Assembly (NCBI RefSeq): GCF_002205845.1
Contig: NZ_NISI01000002.1
Span: forward strand, 1-64,000
Origin: Roseateles puraquae
GTDB lineage: Bacteria; Pseudomonadota; Gammaproteobacteria; Burkholderiales; Burkholderiaceae_C
Direction: 5' to 3'
DNA length: 64,000 bases
A program made the translations under genes and the position numbers. Below the pieces are notes generated by a model. The model worked only from the letters and a program-made list of their open reading frames with translations. It ran no database searches and was not told the DNA's origin. Below are positions 38,328-50,405 of this stretch, in pieces. Position 1 is the stretch's first letter, and each line of letters begins with the position of its first letter.

Positions 38328-38893
38328 GATGGTGTCATCGACCGCGGCTGGTTCGGCAGCACCGGCGTGCCGGTGGTGCCCGTGACAGGCACGTCGGCGC
38401 CCACCACATCGAGCTTGAACTGCGTCGCCTGCAATTGGCCCGCGCCGTTCAGCAGAAAACCGAAGTTCAGCGTCGTCGCGTCGGCCGGCACGTCCAGCAC
38501 GACCTCGGCACGCTGCCAGCCGAAGCTGCCGCGCAGCGGCCGGTTGTACATGTTGTCGAAGCCACTGACGCGCTGGCCGCTGTCCACGCGCATCCAGAGC
38601 CCGCCCCAGGCCGCGAGCTGGTCGCCGCGCAGCTGAGCGCTCAGGCGCACGCGCTTGCCGGCGTAGTCGCTGCTCTGGATCTGCTGCATCAGCGTCGAGA
38701 AGCCGGTGGTGTCGGCCTGGCAGTCCAGGCTGAACACCCTGAGGCTCGGCGCGCCGACGGCGGCGACGACGTCGCCCTTGCAGGTGCGCGCGTCACCGGT
38801 CTGGAGCCAGCCAGCCGGCAGGCCGTCGGTGGCGGCCAGCGCCGTGGCCAGGCTGCCCACGGCCAGGGCAGCCACGAGGGCGGTGTATTTCAT
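38324..38893 (-). CDS. Secreted partner protein of the LytTR two-component system
   Basis: The start at 38893 follows GGGAGA and gives a signal peptide (MKYTALVAALAVGSLATALA) and a 170-residue beta-sandwich-like domain: GWLQTGDARTCKGD, YAGKRVRLSAQLRGD, WGGLWMRVDS, FDNMYNRPLRGSFGW, LNFGFLLNGAGQL. I have seen this domain next to or fused with bacterial regulators, but its ligand is unknown to me. It overlaps the kinase by ATGA, so it may present a signal to the kinase or be its output. Confidence 0.75.
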   Translation of the reverse strand: MKYTALVAALAVGSLATALAATDGLPAGWLQTGDARTCKGDVVAAVGAPSLRVFSLDCQADTTGFSTLMQQIQSSDYAGKRVRLSAQLRGDQLAAWGGLWMRVDSGQRVSGFDNMYNRPLRGSFGWQRAEVVLDVPADATTLNFGFLLNGAGQLQATQFKLDVVGADVPVTGTTGTPVLPNQPRSMTPS

Positions 38894-38909
38894 GGTTCGA
38901 TCTCCCGTG

Positions 38910-38929
38910 TCAGACCCACATCGGTCTGA
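38910..38929. promoter_or_regulatory. Inverted repeat upstream of the secreted-protein/LytTR operon
   Basis: TCAGACC and GGTCTGA are perfect 7-bp arms around six bases, starting 17 bases before the operon's first codon. It may be an operator or a hairpin in the leader. A further 9-bp stem (CCGTTCGCC/GGCGAACGG, 38950-38979) lies just upstream, after the DJ-1 gene stop, and may end that transcript. Confidence 0.45.
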
Positions 38930-39014
38930 TCGGAGACTAGGTGCAGGCCCCGTTCGCCGCCGGGTGATGGGGCGAACGGTTCCAGGCCGCGCAGCAGCGG
39001 TGCCGAACGCGACA

Positions 39015-39638
39015 TCAACGGGACGTGTCGGCCGCAGGCTCGGGCAGGAAGGGCTCAACCACGGTCATCAGGCGGTCGACGTAGGTCGTCTTCTCGCCCA
39101 CGGGGGCGGCGTAGGTCAGGGCGCTGCGGGCGGCCTCGCGGCCGGCGCGGGCGGCCATGGCCCAGGCGGCGAGGTATTGCGAGGCCAGGCAGCCGCCTGC
39201 GGTGGCGATGGGGCCACGGGCGTGGAAGGGTTCTTCCACCACGCGCACGCCGGCTTCCACCACCCAGGGCTTGGTGATGGTGTCGGTGCAGGCGGGCATG
39301 TCGGCCAGCAGGCCCAGGCGGGCCATCAACAGGGTGCCCGAGCATTGGCCGCCGATCAGCTGGCGCAGCGGGTCGAGCTGCAGGCGGTCGAGCAGCGCCC
39401 CATCGGCGGCGATGGCGCGGGTGTGGATGCCGCTGCCGAAGAGCACGATGTCGGCTTCGTTGGCGAAGCTCAGCGGCTGCTGGGCGGTCACGGTCACGCC
39501 GTTCATCGACGTGACCTGCGCCGTGGGGCTGGTGATCTCGGCCCGCCACCCGAGATGGCCGAGCCGGTTGATCAGCCCCAGCGCGATGAAGCTGTCGAGC
39601 TCGTTGAAGCCGTCGAAGGTGACGACGGCAATCTTCAT
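39015..39638 (-). CDS. DJ-1/PfpI-family protein
   Basis: 207 residues of the class I glutamine-amidotransferase-like fold. The start MKIAVVTFDGFNELD at 39638 is chosen because the nucleophile elbow GGQCSGTLLMARLGLL (Cys near 108) and the strand order then fit the family length. Members act as chaperones, deglycases, hydratases or regulators; which applies is unclear. It follows dps after two bases and so belongs to the oxidative-stress group. Confidence 0.85.
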   Translation of the reverse strand: MKIAVVTFDGFNELDSFIALGLINRLGHLGWRAEITSPTAQVTSMNGVTVTAQQPLSFANEADIVLFGSGIHTRAIAADGALLDRLQLDPLRQLIGGQCSGTLLMARLGLLADMPACTDTITKPWVVEAGVRVVEEPFHARGPIATAGGCLASQYLAAWAMAARAGREAARSALTYAAPVGEKTTYVDRLMTVVEPFLPEPAADTSR

Positions 39639-39640
39639 GC

Positions 39641-40141
39641 TCACTCTTCGAGCAGGCTGCGCAGCATCCACGCCGTCTGCTCGTGCACGGTCAGACGTTG
39701 CGTCAGCAGGTCGGCGCTGGGCTCGTCACCGGCCTTGTCCACCAGCGGGAAGAGGGCGCGCGCGGTGCGGGCGATGGCTTCGTGGCCTTGCATCAGCAGC
39801 TCCACCATCTTCAGCGCCTTGGGCGGCGTGGCGGGCGCGTCGGGCAGGCCGCTGAGCTTGGCAAACTGCGCGTAGCTGCCGGGGGCAGCGTGGCCCAGGG
39901 AGCGGATGCGCTCGGCGATCGGGTCGACCGCATTCCACAGCTCGGTGTACTGGGCCATGAACATCGCATGCAGGCTGTTGAACATCGGGCCCGTCACGTT
40001 CCAGTGGAAGTTGTGGGTCGTCAGGTACAGCGTGTAGGTCTCGGCCAGCAGCTTGGACAGGCCGGCGGCGATCGCGGCGCGGTCCTTCTCGCTGATGCCG
40101 ATGCTGATGGTGGGGGCTGCAGATGCGGACTTCTTGGCCAT
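39641..40141 (-). CDS. dps: Dps-family ferritin-like DNA-protection protein
   Basis: Forms a 12-mer that oxidises and stores iron and protects DNA. The 166 residues carry the ferroxidase set His46 (HNFHWNV), His58 (SLHAMF), Asp73 and Glu77 (VDPIAERIRSLG). The lysine/alanine N-terminus (MAKKSASAA) is the kind used for DNA binding. It lies downstream of oxyR-katG, consistent with peroxide control, though a hairpin at 40164-40191 separates it from them. Confidence 0.95.
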   Translation of the reverse strand: MAKKSASAAPTISIGISEKDRAAIAAGLSKLLAETYTLYLTTHNFHWNVTGPMFNSLHAMFMAQYTELWNAVDPIAERIRSLGHAAPGSYAQFAKLSGLPDAPATPPKALKMVELLMQGHEAIARTARALFPLVDKAGDEPSADLLTQRLTVHEQTAWMLRSLLEE

Positions 40142-40163
40142 GGGGCTCTCCAGAAATGAATCA

Positions 40164-40191
40164 GGGCGAGCCTAACGGATTCGGCTCGCCC
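40164..40191 (-). terminator. Hairpin after the katG unit
   Basis: GGGCGAGCC and GGCTCGCCC form a perfect 9-bp stem with a 10-base loop, between the 34-residue frame and dps. Two copies of AGCCCTTGCGGGC(T/C), each able to form a short hairpin, lie just upstream (40202-40239). No T tract follows, so Rho-independent stopping is uncertain. Confidence 0.45.
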
Positions 40192-40256
40192 CTGTGGTGT
40201 CAGCCCTTGCGGGCTGCTCGGCTTTCAGCCCTTGCGGGCCGCGCAGCTTCAGCGCC

Positions 40257-40361
40257 TCAGGCAGACAGCCCGTGGATCAGCATCGCCACGCCGGCCAGGT
40301 TGCCGCTGGCGAAGATGAACCACCCGAGGCCCTGCTGGGCGGTGCGTACGGCTTGTTTCAT
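40257..40361 (-). CDS. 34-residue membrane peptide downstream of katG
   Basis: MKQAVRTAQQGLGWFIFASG begins a 34-residue peptide with a single hydrophobic helix (about 13-32). GAAAGGAG lies eight bases before the ATG, one of the best ribosome binding sites in the window. It starts 26 bases after katG stops and would be co-transcribed with it. I know no family. It may be a small membrane protein of the peroxide response. Confidence 0.65.
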   Translation of the reverse strand: MKQAVRTAQQGLGWFIFASGNLAGVAMLIHGLSA

Positions 40362-40387
40362 CGCAGAACTCCTTTCAGTGGTGCCGG

Positions 40388-42725
<2,338 letters not shown>

Positions 42726-42726
42726 A

Positions 42727-43647
42727 TCAACTCAGCCGCTTGACGCCGTCCAGCGCGCAGGCATAGATGGCGTTGCGCAAGGCCGCGATCGCCTCATAGC
42801 GGGTGAAGCTGCGCCGCCAGGCCAGCACCACGCGCCGCGTCGGGATGGGTTCGCTGAAGGGCACGTAGCGCAGGTGCGCCGACGGCTCCTTGGGCACGCT
42901 GAGGGCCGGCACCACGGTGATGCCCATGCCCGAGGCCACCATGTGCTTGATGGTTTCAAGCGACGAGCCCTCGAAGCTGCGCCGGATGCCTTCGCCGTCG
43001 CTGGAGAAGCGCGCGAACTCGGGGCAGACCTCCAGCACATGGTCGCGAAAACAGTGGCCGGTGCCGAGCAGCAGCATGGTCTCGCGCTTGAGTTCCTCCG
43101 CGCTGATGGACGCGCGCTGCGCCAGCGCATGGGCGGCGGGCACGGCCACGACGAAGGGCTCGTCATACAGCGGCGCCACGGCCAGGCCGGTGTCGGGGAA
43201 GGGCTCGGCCATGATGGCGCAGTCCAGCTCGCCGGTGCGCAGCATCTCCAGCAGCTTCACCGTGAAGTTCTCCTGCAGCATCAGCGGCATCTGCGGGTAG
43301 AGCTCGATGCTGTGCTTGACCAGCTCCGGCAGCAGATAGGGGCCGATGGTGTAGATGATGCCCAGCCGCAGTGCGCCGGCCAGCGGGTCCTTGCCGCGCT
43401 TGGCGATTTCCTTGATGGCGCCGGCCTGGTCGAGCACCGACTGCGCCTGGCGCACGATCTCCTCGCCCAGCGGCGTGACCGTGACTTCGCTGCCGCCGCG
43501 CTCGAAGATCTTCAGGTCGAGTTCCTCCTCCAGCTTCTTGATCGCCACCGACAAGGTCGGCTGCGACACGAAACAGGCCTCGGCCGCGCGGCCGAAATGG
43601 CGTTCGCGGGCGACGGCGACGATGTAGCGGAGCTCGGTGAGGGTCAT
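42727..43647 (-). CDS. oxyR: Hydrogen-peroxide sensing LysR-type regulator OxyR
   Basis: 306 residues: LysR helix-turn-helix near 18-40 (FGRAAEACFVSQPTLSVAIK) and an effector domain with redox cysteines exactly at Cys199 and Cys208 (GHCFRDHVLEVC), as in E. coli OxyR. Disulfide formation turns it into an activator of katG, dps and others. It precedes katG, the usual Burkholderiales arrangement. Confidence 0.96.
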   Translation of the reverse strand: MTLTELRYIVAVARERHFGRAAEACFVSQPTLSVAIKKLEEELDLKIFERGGSEVTVTPLGEEIVRQAQSVLDQAGAIKEIAKRGKDPLAGALRLGIIYTIGPYLLPELVKHSIELYPQMPLMLQENFTVKLLEMLRTGELDCAIMAEPFPDTGLAVAPLYDEPFVVAVPAAHALAQRASISAEELKRETMLLLGTGHCFRDHVLEVCPEFARFSSDGEGIRRSFEGSSLETIKHMVASGMGITVVPALSVPKEPSAHLRYVPFSEPIPTRRVVLAWRRSFTRYEAIAALRNAIYACALDGVKRLS

Positions 43648-43712
43648 AGACCCGAACGCTACACTGCGCCCGCCTCGGGGGGTGCCCCAGGGTTTTCCAG
43701 GAGATGCCAGCC

Positions 43713-44519
43713 ATGAGCGACCGCAAACCGATGACCTTGCCCCGCCTCGCGCAGATGCACGCCAGCGGCGAGAAGATCGCCATGCTCACCTGCTACGACG
43801 CGGCCTTCGCCGGGCTGCTGGACGAAGCCGGCGTGGACATGCTGCTGATCGGCGATTCGCTCGGCAACGTGCTGCAGGGCCGGGGCTCCACCGCGCCGGT
43901 CAACCTCGACGACATGCTCTACCACACCACCTGCGTGCGTCGGGGCGTGAAGTACGCCTTCGTCGTGGCGGACCTGCCCTTCGACAGCTATCACGTCAGC
44001 AAGGAAGAAGCCTGGAAGAGCGCCGCGGCGCTGGTGAAGGCGGGCGCCCACATGGTCAAGCTCGAAGGCGGCGGCTGGACGACCGAGACGGTGCGCTTCA
44101 TCAGCGAGCGCGGCATCCCGGTGTGCGCCCACCTCGGCTTCACGCCGCAGACGGTCACGTCGCTGGGCGGCTTCAAGGTGCAGGGCCGCGACGAGGCGGG
44201 TGCCGCCCGCATCAAGCGCGAATCGCAGGAACTCGTGGAGGCCGGCGCGGCCATGCTGCTGTACGAGATGGTGCCGGCCACGCTGGCCGCCGAGATCACG
44301 GCGGCGTCGCCCGTGCCCGTCATCGGCATCGGTGCCGGCGTGGGCACCTCGGGCCAGGTGCTGGTGCTGCACGACATGCTGGACATCACCCAGGGCAGGA
44401 AGCCGCGCTTCGTCAAGAACTTCATGGCCGGCCAAGACTCCATCCTGGGCGGCGTGAAGGCCTATGTGAACGAGGTCAAGGCCGGCACTTTTCCGGTGGA
44501 CGCAGTCCATGGCTTCTGA
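43713..44519 (+). CDS. panB: 3-methyl-2-oxobutanoate hydroxymethyltransferase
   Basis: First enzyme of pantothenate synthesis, adding a hydroxymethyl group from methylene-tetrahydrofolate to ketoisovalerate. ATG 43713 is nine bases after GGAG, better placed than the ATG at 43704 that touches it. The 268 residues contain [40 protein letters not shown] and [20 protein letters not shown]. panC follows, separated by a large inverted repeat. Confidence 0.97.
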   Translation: MSDRKPMTLPRLAQMHASGEKIAMLTCYDAAFAGLLDEAGVDMLLIGDSLGNVLQGRGSTAPVNLDDMLYHTTCVRRGVKYAFVVADLPFDSYHVSKEEAWKSAAALVKAGAHMVKLEGGGWTTETVRFISERGIPVCAHLGFTPQTVTSLGGFKVQGRDEAGAARIKRESQELVEAGAAMLLYEMVPATLAAEITAASPVPVIGIGAGVGTSGQVLVLHDMLDITQGRKPRFVKNFMAGQDSILGGVKAYVNEVKAGTFPVDAVHGF

Positions 44520-44534
44520 GGCTCCGGAACACAG

Positions 44535-44606
44535 CCACAGAGACACAGAGACACAGAGAGATCGTCAGCAGCCGACGAGCCTCTCTGTGCCTCTGTGCCT
44601 CTGTGG
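44535..44606. repeat. 26-bp inverted repeat between panB and panC
   Basis: The left arm (44535-44560, CCACAGAGACACAGAGACAC... ) and right arm (44581-44606) pair over 26 positions, the only differences being two positions that give G-U pairs in RNA. The 20-base loop can form its own TCGTC/GACGA stem. CGCCTTTTG follows. Built from the unit CACAGAGA, it resembles a dispersed repeat found in many Burkholderiales. It may attenuate readthrough from panB to panC. Confidence 0.8.
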
Positions 44607-44616
44607 CGCCTTTTGA

Positions 44617-45931
<1,315 letters not shown>

Positions 45932-46082
45932 GCGTTGAACTGCAGCGGTAGTGGATGAAGCCGCGGATGGCGGCGCGCGGACTATAGCCAGGGCCGGTCA
46001 ACGCCAGCGCCGGTAAACGCTTGTAAGCAGCGTCAACAGCCGCGCGTGCCGTGCGTTGAGCCAGCATTCCACGGGAGACACC

Positions 46083-46778
46083 ATGCGTCAGCGAATCGCC
46101 ACCCTGTTGCTTGCCCTGGGCACCGCCGCCCTGCTCAGCGCCTGTGGCGGCGGCGTCGAAGTGGAGGTGGGCGGCGGCGGTGGCGGTGGCGGCACGCCCT
46201 ACCCGCAGCCCAACCCCAACCCCAACCCGCCCACGCTCTCCTGCAGCCCGGCGGGCCTCGCGGCCTCGGCGGCCAGCAAGTGGGGCACGGTGTGCATGCT
46301 GACGAGCAGCGGCGAGATCGTCGTGGAGCTCTACGACACCTACTCGCCGCAGACGGTGGCCAACTTCTACAAGTACGTGTCAGCGGGCTTCTACAGCAAC
46401 ACCCTCATCCACCGGGTGGACCGCGACTTCGTCATTCAGGGCGGCGGCTACACCAGTGGCATGGTGAGCAAGCCGGCGCTGTACGCGCCCATCAAGCTGG
46501 AGAGCAACAACGGCCTGTCCAACCTGCGCGGCACCATCGCCATGGCCCGCCGCAGCGACCCCGACAGCGCCACCAGCCAGTTCTTCTTCAACGTCAACGA
46601 CAACACCAGCCTGGACTACCAGAGCCCCGCCAATCCCGGCTACGCGGTGTTCGGCCGCATCATCTCCGGCCTGCCCACGCTGGACGCCATCAACGTGGTG
46701 CCCACCTACACCTACAGCTCGACCGACATCGAGCCCCGCACCGAGGTGCTGGTGTACTGGATGCAGCGGCTGAAGTAG
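46083..46778 (+). CDS. Cyclophilin-type peptidyl-prolyl isomerase lipoprotein
   Basis: Lipobox LLSAC near residue 20 and a glycine/proline-rich linker precede a cyclophilin domain with SSGEIVVELYDTYSPQTVAN, FYSNTLIHRVDRDFVIQGGG, GTIAMARRSDPDSATSQFFF and AVFGRIISG. Catalytic Arg, Phe and Gln positions are present. ATG 46083 is chosen to begin the signal peptide. It converges on a toxin gene with 19 bases between. Confidence 0.92.
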   Translation: MRQRIATLLLALGTAALLSACGGGVEVEVGGGGGGGGTPYPQPNPNPNPPTLSCSPAGLAASAASKWGTVCMLTSSGEIVVELYDTYSPQTVANFYKYVSAGFYSNTLIHRVDRDFVIQGGGYTSGMVSKPALYAPIKLESNNGLSNLRGTIAMARRSDPDSATSQFFFNVNDNTSLDYQSPANPGYAVFGRIISGLPTLDAINVVPTYTYSSTDIEPRTEVLVYWMQRLK

Positions 46779-46797
46779 GCCGGTCGGGCCCTGCCCC

Positions 46798-47226
46798 TCA
46801 GTCGACCGCCTGCCAGGGGTTGATCACGGTCAGGCCGCAGCCGTCGAAGTCGTCGACATTGCGCGTGACCAAGGTGGCCCGGTGCGTCAGGGCGATGGCT
46901 GCAATCTGGGCATCGAACTGCGAGATCGGCTGCCCGGCGCTGCGGCGTCCGGCCACCAGAGCGGCGTAGGCGACAGCGGCTTGGCCGTCGAAAGGCAGCA
47001 CGCGTCGGGCAAAGTCTTCATCGAACATGGCTTGCAGTTGCTCCTCCAACTGCGTCCGCCGACGGCCGCGCGGCAGCAGTGCGGCGCCATAGAGCATCTC
47101 GGCCTGGGTGACGGCACTGACGAAGAGTGCCTCCGCATGCCGCTGCGAGAACCAGCTCAGCACGTGGCCGTCGGGTGCGGCGCGCAGTAGCTCCGACAGC
47201 ACGTTGGTATCGAGCAGCCACTTCAT
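46798..47226 (-). CDS. PIN-domain toxin (VapC/FitB-like)
   Basis: 142 residues of a PIN-domain RNase: acidic metal ligands in WLLDTNVLSELLR (Asp6), VTQAEMLYGAAL, ISQFDAQIAAIAL and TRNVDDFDG. Such toxins cut specific RNAs when released from antitoxin. Its start overlaps the antitoxin stop by ATGA, the usual coupling in these operons. Confidence 0.92.
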   Translation of the reverse strand: MKWLLDTNVLSELLRAAPDGHVLSWFSQRHAEALFVSAVTQAEMLYGAALLPRGRRRTQLEEQLQAMFDEDFARRVLPFDGQAAVAYAALVAGRRSAGQPISQFDAQIAAIALTHRATLVTRNVDDFDGCGLTVINPWQAVD

Positions 47227-47495
47227 CCGCGGCGGGCTTTGGCGGGGGGCGTGCCCAGGGCCGGTGGCGTGCGCACGGCCTCGCGCGGCGCCAGGGGCAG
47301 GTCCACCCCACCCAGAGCCGAGAAGCGGGCCCGGATGCGTTGCGCCAGGTCCACCGAGGGCGCTGGCGCCTCGGCGAGGGCCTCCCGCAGGATCTGGCGG
47401 GCTTCTTCCTCCATGGATCGATTGCGGTGAGCGGCGCGCACGCGCAGGCGCTGCTTCAGGTTCTCGTCCAGATCGCGGATGGTCAAGCTGGCCAT
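47223..47495 (-). CDS. FitA/VapB-like ribbon-helix-helix antitoxin
   Basis: 90 residues. The N-terminus MASLTIRDLDENLKQRLRVR is a ribbon-helix-helix DNA-binding motif continuing to SMEEEARQILREAL, as in FitA-type antitoxins. The C-terminal half (proline/alanine-rich) would mask the PIN toxin. GGGAGG precedes the ATG. A palindrome upstream is the likely autoregulatory operator. Confidence 0.9.
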   Translation of the reverse strand: MASLTIRDLDENLKQRLRVRAAHRNRSMEEEARQILREALAEAPAPSVDLAQRIRARFSALGGVDLPLAPREAVRTPPALGTPPAKARRG

Positions 47496-47512
47496 GTGGC
47501 CTCCCGTGCAAT

Positions 47513-47528
47513 CAATGCAAGCATTGTA
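47513..47528 (-). promoter_or_regulatory. Operator/promoter of the toxin-antitoxin pair
   Basis: CAATGCAAGCATTG (47513-47526) is a perfect 6-bp inverted repeat with a 2-base centre. It overlaps TACAAT (47523-47528 on the minus strand), a good -10 element, 18 bases before the antitoxin start. A repressor bound there would block its own promoter. Confidence 0.6.
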
Positions 47529-47689
47529 GGCATTGGCGGTTCTGAAGCCCGACCCACACCCGAACCGCCGCTCACCCGCACGGCTTGCCATTCGTCCGCG
47601 GCGCCCGCCGTTCGTCATCGGCCGGGCGCGCCGGGCGGCCGGAGGCGGCAACATGCGCTCCATCACAACACCTGCATGGAGATTCCCGC

Positions 47690-48586
47690 ATGTCACGCCG
47701 CCGTTCCTGGATGGGTCTTTTTGCTGCCGCCGTCGCGATCGCCACGGCGCTGGGCGTGAGCCACAGCCGTGCCGCCACGGTTGAGTTCCGTGACCTGAAG
47801 GTCGAGGTCGTCGGTACCGGCCGTCCGGTGCTGATGATCCCGGGTCTGAACAGCGCCGCCAGCACCTGGACCGAGACCTGCGCCGCGCTGCAGCCCCAGG
47901 TGCAGTGCCACATCGTGCAGCTGCCGGGCTTTGCCGGCGCCCCGGCCGTCCAGACCGACGCCTTCCTGGACGGCATGCGCGACCGCCTGCTGGCCTACCT
48001 GGATGACCGCCAGCTCCAGCAGCCCGTGGTCATGGGCCACAGCCTGGGCGGGGCGCTCGCGCTCAAGATGGCGGCCGAGAAGCCGGGCCGCATCGAGCGG
48101 CTGGTCATCGTCGACTCGCTGCCCTTCTTCGCCGGCCTGCGCGGCATGTCGCCCGAGGCGGCCAAGGGCGCGGCGGCAGCGATGCGCCAGCAGATGCTCA
48201 ACTCGACGAACGAACAGTGGGAGGCCGGCGCCCGCCAGGGCAGCATGGGCATGAGCCGCAACCCGGCCAACAACGAGCGCGTGGCCGGCTGGAGCCTGGC
48301 CAGCGACCGCGCCACCTCGGCCCAGGCCATGTCCGAACTCTGGGGTGAAGACCTGCGCCCGCTGCTGCCGAAGATCACCACGCCCACCCTCGTGCTGGGC
48401 GCCTGGGCGGCCTATGAGCCCATGGGCTCGACGATGGACAGCACCCGCAAGATCTTCGAGGGCCAGTATGCGGGTCTTGCGGGCGTGAAAGTGGCCATGA
48501 GCCAGCGCGGCTTCCACTTCCTGATGTGGGACGACCCGGAGTGGCTGGTCGGTGAAGTGAAGGGCTTCCTGGCCTCGGCCCGGTGA
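47690..48586 (+). CDS. Exported alpha/beta-hydrolase
   Basis: A signal peptide (first 28 residues, ending SHSRAA) is followed by an alpha/beta-hydrolase fold: VLMIPGLNSAASTW oxyanion region, nucleophile elbow MGHSLGGALAL (Ser near 121), acid in the TLVLGAWAAYEP region and His in SQRGFHFLMWDDP near 280. GGAGA precedes ATG 47690. Substrate unknown, and the 298-residue length fits many esterases. A two-component system follows 25 bases downstream. Confidence 0.85.
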   Translation: MSRRRSWMGLFAAAVAIATALGVSHSRAATVEFRDLKVEVVGTGRPVLMIPGLNSAASTWTETCAALQPQVQCHIVQLPGFAGAPAVQTDAFLDGMRDRLLAYLDDRQLQQPVVMGHSLGGALALKMAAEKPGRIERLVIVDSLPFFAGLRGMSPEAAKGAAAAMRQQMLNSTNEQWEAGARQGSMGMSRNPANNERVAGWSLASDRATSAQAMSELWGEDLRPLLPKITTPTLVLGAWAAYEPMGSTMDSTRKIFEGQYAGLAGVKVAMSQRGFHFLMWDDPEWLVGEVKGFLASAR

Positions 48587-48611
48587 TGTCCAGCGACCGG
48601 GGAGCGAACGC

Positions 48612-49661
48612 ATGACGACAGGCCGGCGTGCTGCGCTGCAGGCGGCGGTGTGGGGCGGCTATGTCGTCATCTCGCTGGGCATGCTGGCGAGCTACCAGCC
48701 GGTCAGCGCTTCCTTCGTGTTCGTGATGGTGGCGCTGGGCGGCCTCTTGTGGCTGGCCACGGAAGGGCTGCGGGCCCTCGCCTTGCGCCAGGCCTGGCTG
48801 GACGCCAGCACCCGCGGCCTGTTGCTGCGCCTGGCGGTGCTGCCGCCGCTCGCCGCGCTGGCTGTGCAGGCCACGCTTTTCGGCCTCAACACGCTCGGCC
48901 TGGCGCTGGGCCTGCTGAGCTTCCCGCGGGGCACGCCGCAGGGCTGGGGCGTGCTGCTGGGCTACACGGCCAACACCACCATCATGCTGTGGCTGTGGAT
49001 GTCGGTCTGGGTGGGCGTGCAGACGCTGAACCGCTGGCGCCTGGGCGAGATCGCCAAGTGGCAGGCCGAGGCCGCAGCGCGCGAGTTGGAGCTGCAGGTC
49101 TTGCGCGCCCAGATCAACCCGCACTTCCTGTTCAACGCGCTGAACAACCTGCGCGCCCTCATCAATGAAGACCCGGCGCGCGCCCGCGAGATGGTCAGCC
49201 GCCTGTCCAACACGCTGCGCCACACCCTGCAGCACAGCGCCAAGGCCCGCGTGCCGTTGGCCGATGAGCTGGCGGTGGTGCGTGACTACGTGGCCCTGGA
49301 GCAACTGCACCACGAGGAGCGGCTGCGCGTGGACTGGCGGGTCGACCCGGCGACCGACGGTGCCAGCCTGCCCCCGATGCTGCTGCAACTGCTGGTGGAG
49401 AACGCCATCAAGCACGGCATCGCCCGCACGCCCGGCGGCGGGGTGGTGGGCATCGACATCGCCCGCGACGGCCAGCGGCTGCGCATCCGGGTGGACAACC
49501 CGGGCGAGTGGCAACCTGGGGAGCCCGGCCGCGCCGACAGCACGGGCCTCGGCCTGGCGAATCTGCGCGAGCGGCTGCAGCGCGCCGGGGGCGAGGCTGC
49601 CGACTGCCGCATCGATGCGGCGGACGGCCGGGTCCAAGTCAGTGTGCAATTGAGCGCATGA
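48612..49661 (+). CDS. LytS-type sensor histidine kinase (second system)
   Basis: 349 residues with four hydrophobic helices in the first 140, then a His_kinase domain with QINPHFLFNALNNLRALI (phospho-acceptor His near 175) and LVENAIKHGIARTPGG, and the G-box GLGLANLRERLQRAGG. GGGGAG precedes the ATG. The stop overlaps the regulator start by ATGA. Confidence 0.93.
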   Translation: MTTGRRAALQAAVWGGYVVISLGMLASYQPVSASFVFVMVALGGLLWLATEGLRALALRQAWLDASTRGLLLRLAVLPPLAALAVQATLFGLNTLGLALGLLSFPRGTPQGWGVLLGYTANTTIMLWLWMSVWVGVQTLNRWRLGEIAKWQAEAAARELELQVLRAQINPHFLFNALNNLRALINEDPARAREMVSRLSNTLRHTLQHSAKARVPLADELAVVRDYVALEQLHHEERLRVDWRVDPATDGASLPPMLLQLLVENAIKHGIARTPGGGVVGIDIARDGQRLRIRVDNPGEWQPGEPGRADSTGLGLANLRERLQRAGGEAADCRIDAADGRVQVSVQLSA

Positions 49662-50377
49662 AGATCGTCATCGTCGAAGACTCGCGGCTGGCCCGTCAGG
49701 AGCTGCGCACCCTGCTCGCCGCCATCCCGGATGCCGAGATCGTGGGCGAGGCCGCCGAACTCGCGGCCGCCCGCGAGACCATCGAGCGCCTGCAGCCTGA
49801 GCTGCTGCTGTTGGACGTGGAGCTGCCCGGCGCTACGGGTTTCGACCTGCTGGACCAGCTCGACCATGTGCCGCTGGTGGTGTTCACGACCGCCTACGAC
49901 CAGCATGCGCTCGCCGCCTTTGAGCGCAATGCGCTGGACTACCTGCTCAAGCCCATCGCGCCTGACCGTCTGGAGGCGGCCCTGGCCAAGGCGCGCGAGC
50001 GGCTGCGCCCGCCGCCGGCCTCGGCCGCGCCGGTCACCGTCAAGGGGGCCGACGACATGGTCTTCCTGCGCGACGGCGAACGCTGCTGGTTCGTGCGCCT
50101 GGGCGACATCGCCGGCTTCGAGGCCACCGGCAACTACGCCCAGGCCTGGTTCAACGGCCAGCGCCCGCTCATCCACCGCACCCTCACCAGTCTGGAAGAG
50201 AGGCTCGACCCGCAGCTCTTCTTCCGCGCCAGCCGCAGCCACCTCATCAACCTGCGCTGGGTGCAGGCGATTGCGCCCTGGCACAACGACGGCTACCGCG
50301 TGACCCTGCGCGACGGCCACGAGGTGGAGGTGTCGCGCCGCCAGGCCAAGCTGTTGCGCGAGCGCCTGGAGCTCTGA
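49658..50377 (+). CDS. LytTR-family response regulator (second system)
   Basis: 239 residues. Receiver domain with acidic pair ED (residues 7-8), phospho-acceptor in LLLDVELPG and Lys in DYLLKPIAP. A LytTR domain with FFRASRSHLINLRWVQAI and VEVSRRQAKLLRERL follows. ATGA overlap with its kinase. Only 28 bases separate it from the phosphofructokinase gene downstream. Confidence 0.94.
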   Translation: MKIVIVEDSRLARQELRTLLAAIPDAEIVGEAAELAAARETIERLQPELLLLDVELPGATGFDLLDQLDHVPLVVFTTAYDQHALAAFERNALDYLLKPIAPDRLEAALAKARERLRPPPASAAPVTVKGADDMVFLRDGERCWFVRLGDIAGFEATGNYAQAWFNGQRPLIHRTLTSLEERLDPQLFFRASRSHLINLRWVQAIAPWHNDGYRVTLRDGHEVEVSRRQAKLLRERLEL

Positions 50378-50405
50378 GAAGCTCATACCTTCTAGACTTT
50401 TGCGC

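Noticed and set aside
40202-40239. Two AGCCCTTGCGGGC units as the start of a CRISPR or tandem array
   Set aside because: Only two short copies exist, each self-complementary, with a 9-base spacer. They fit small hairpins after katG.
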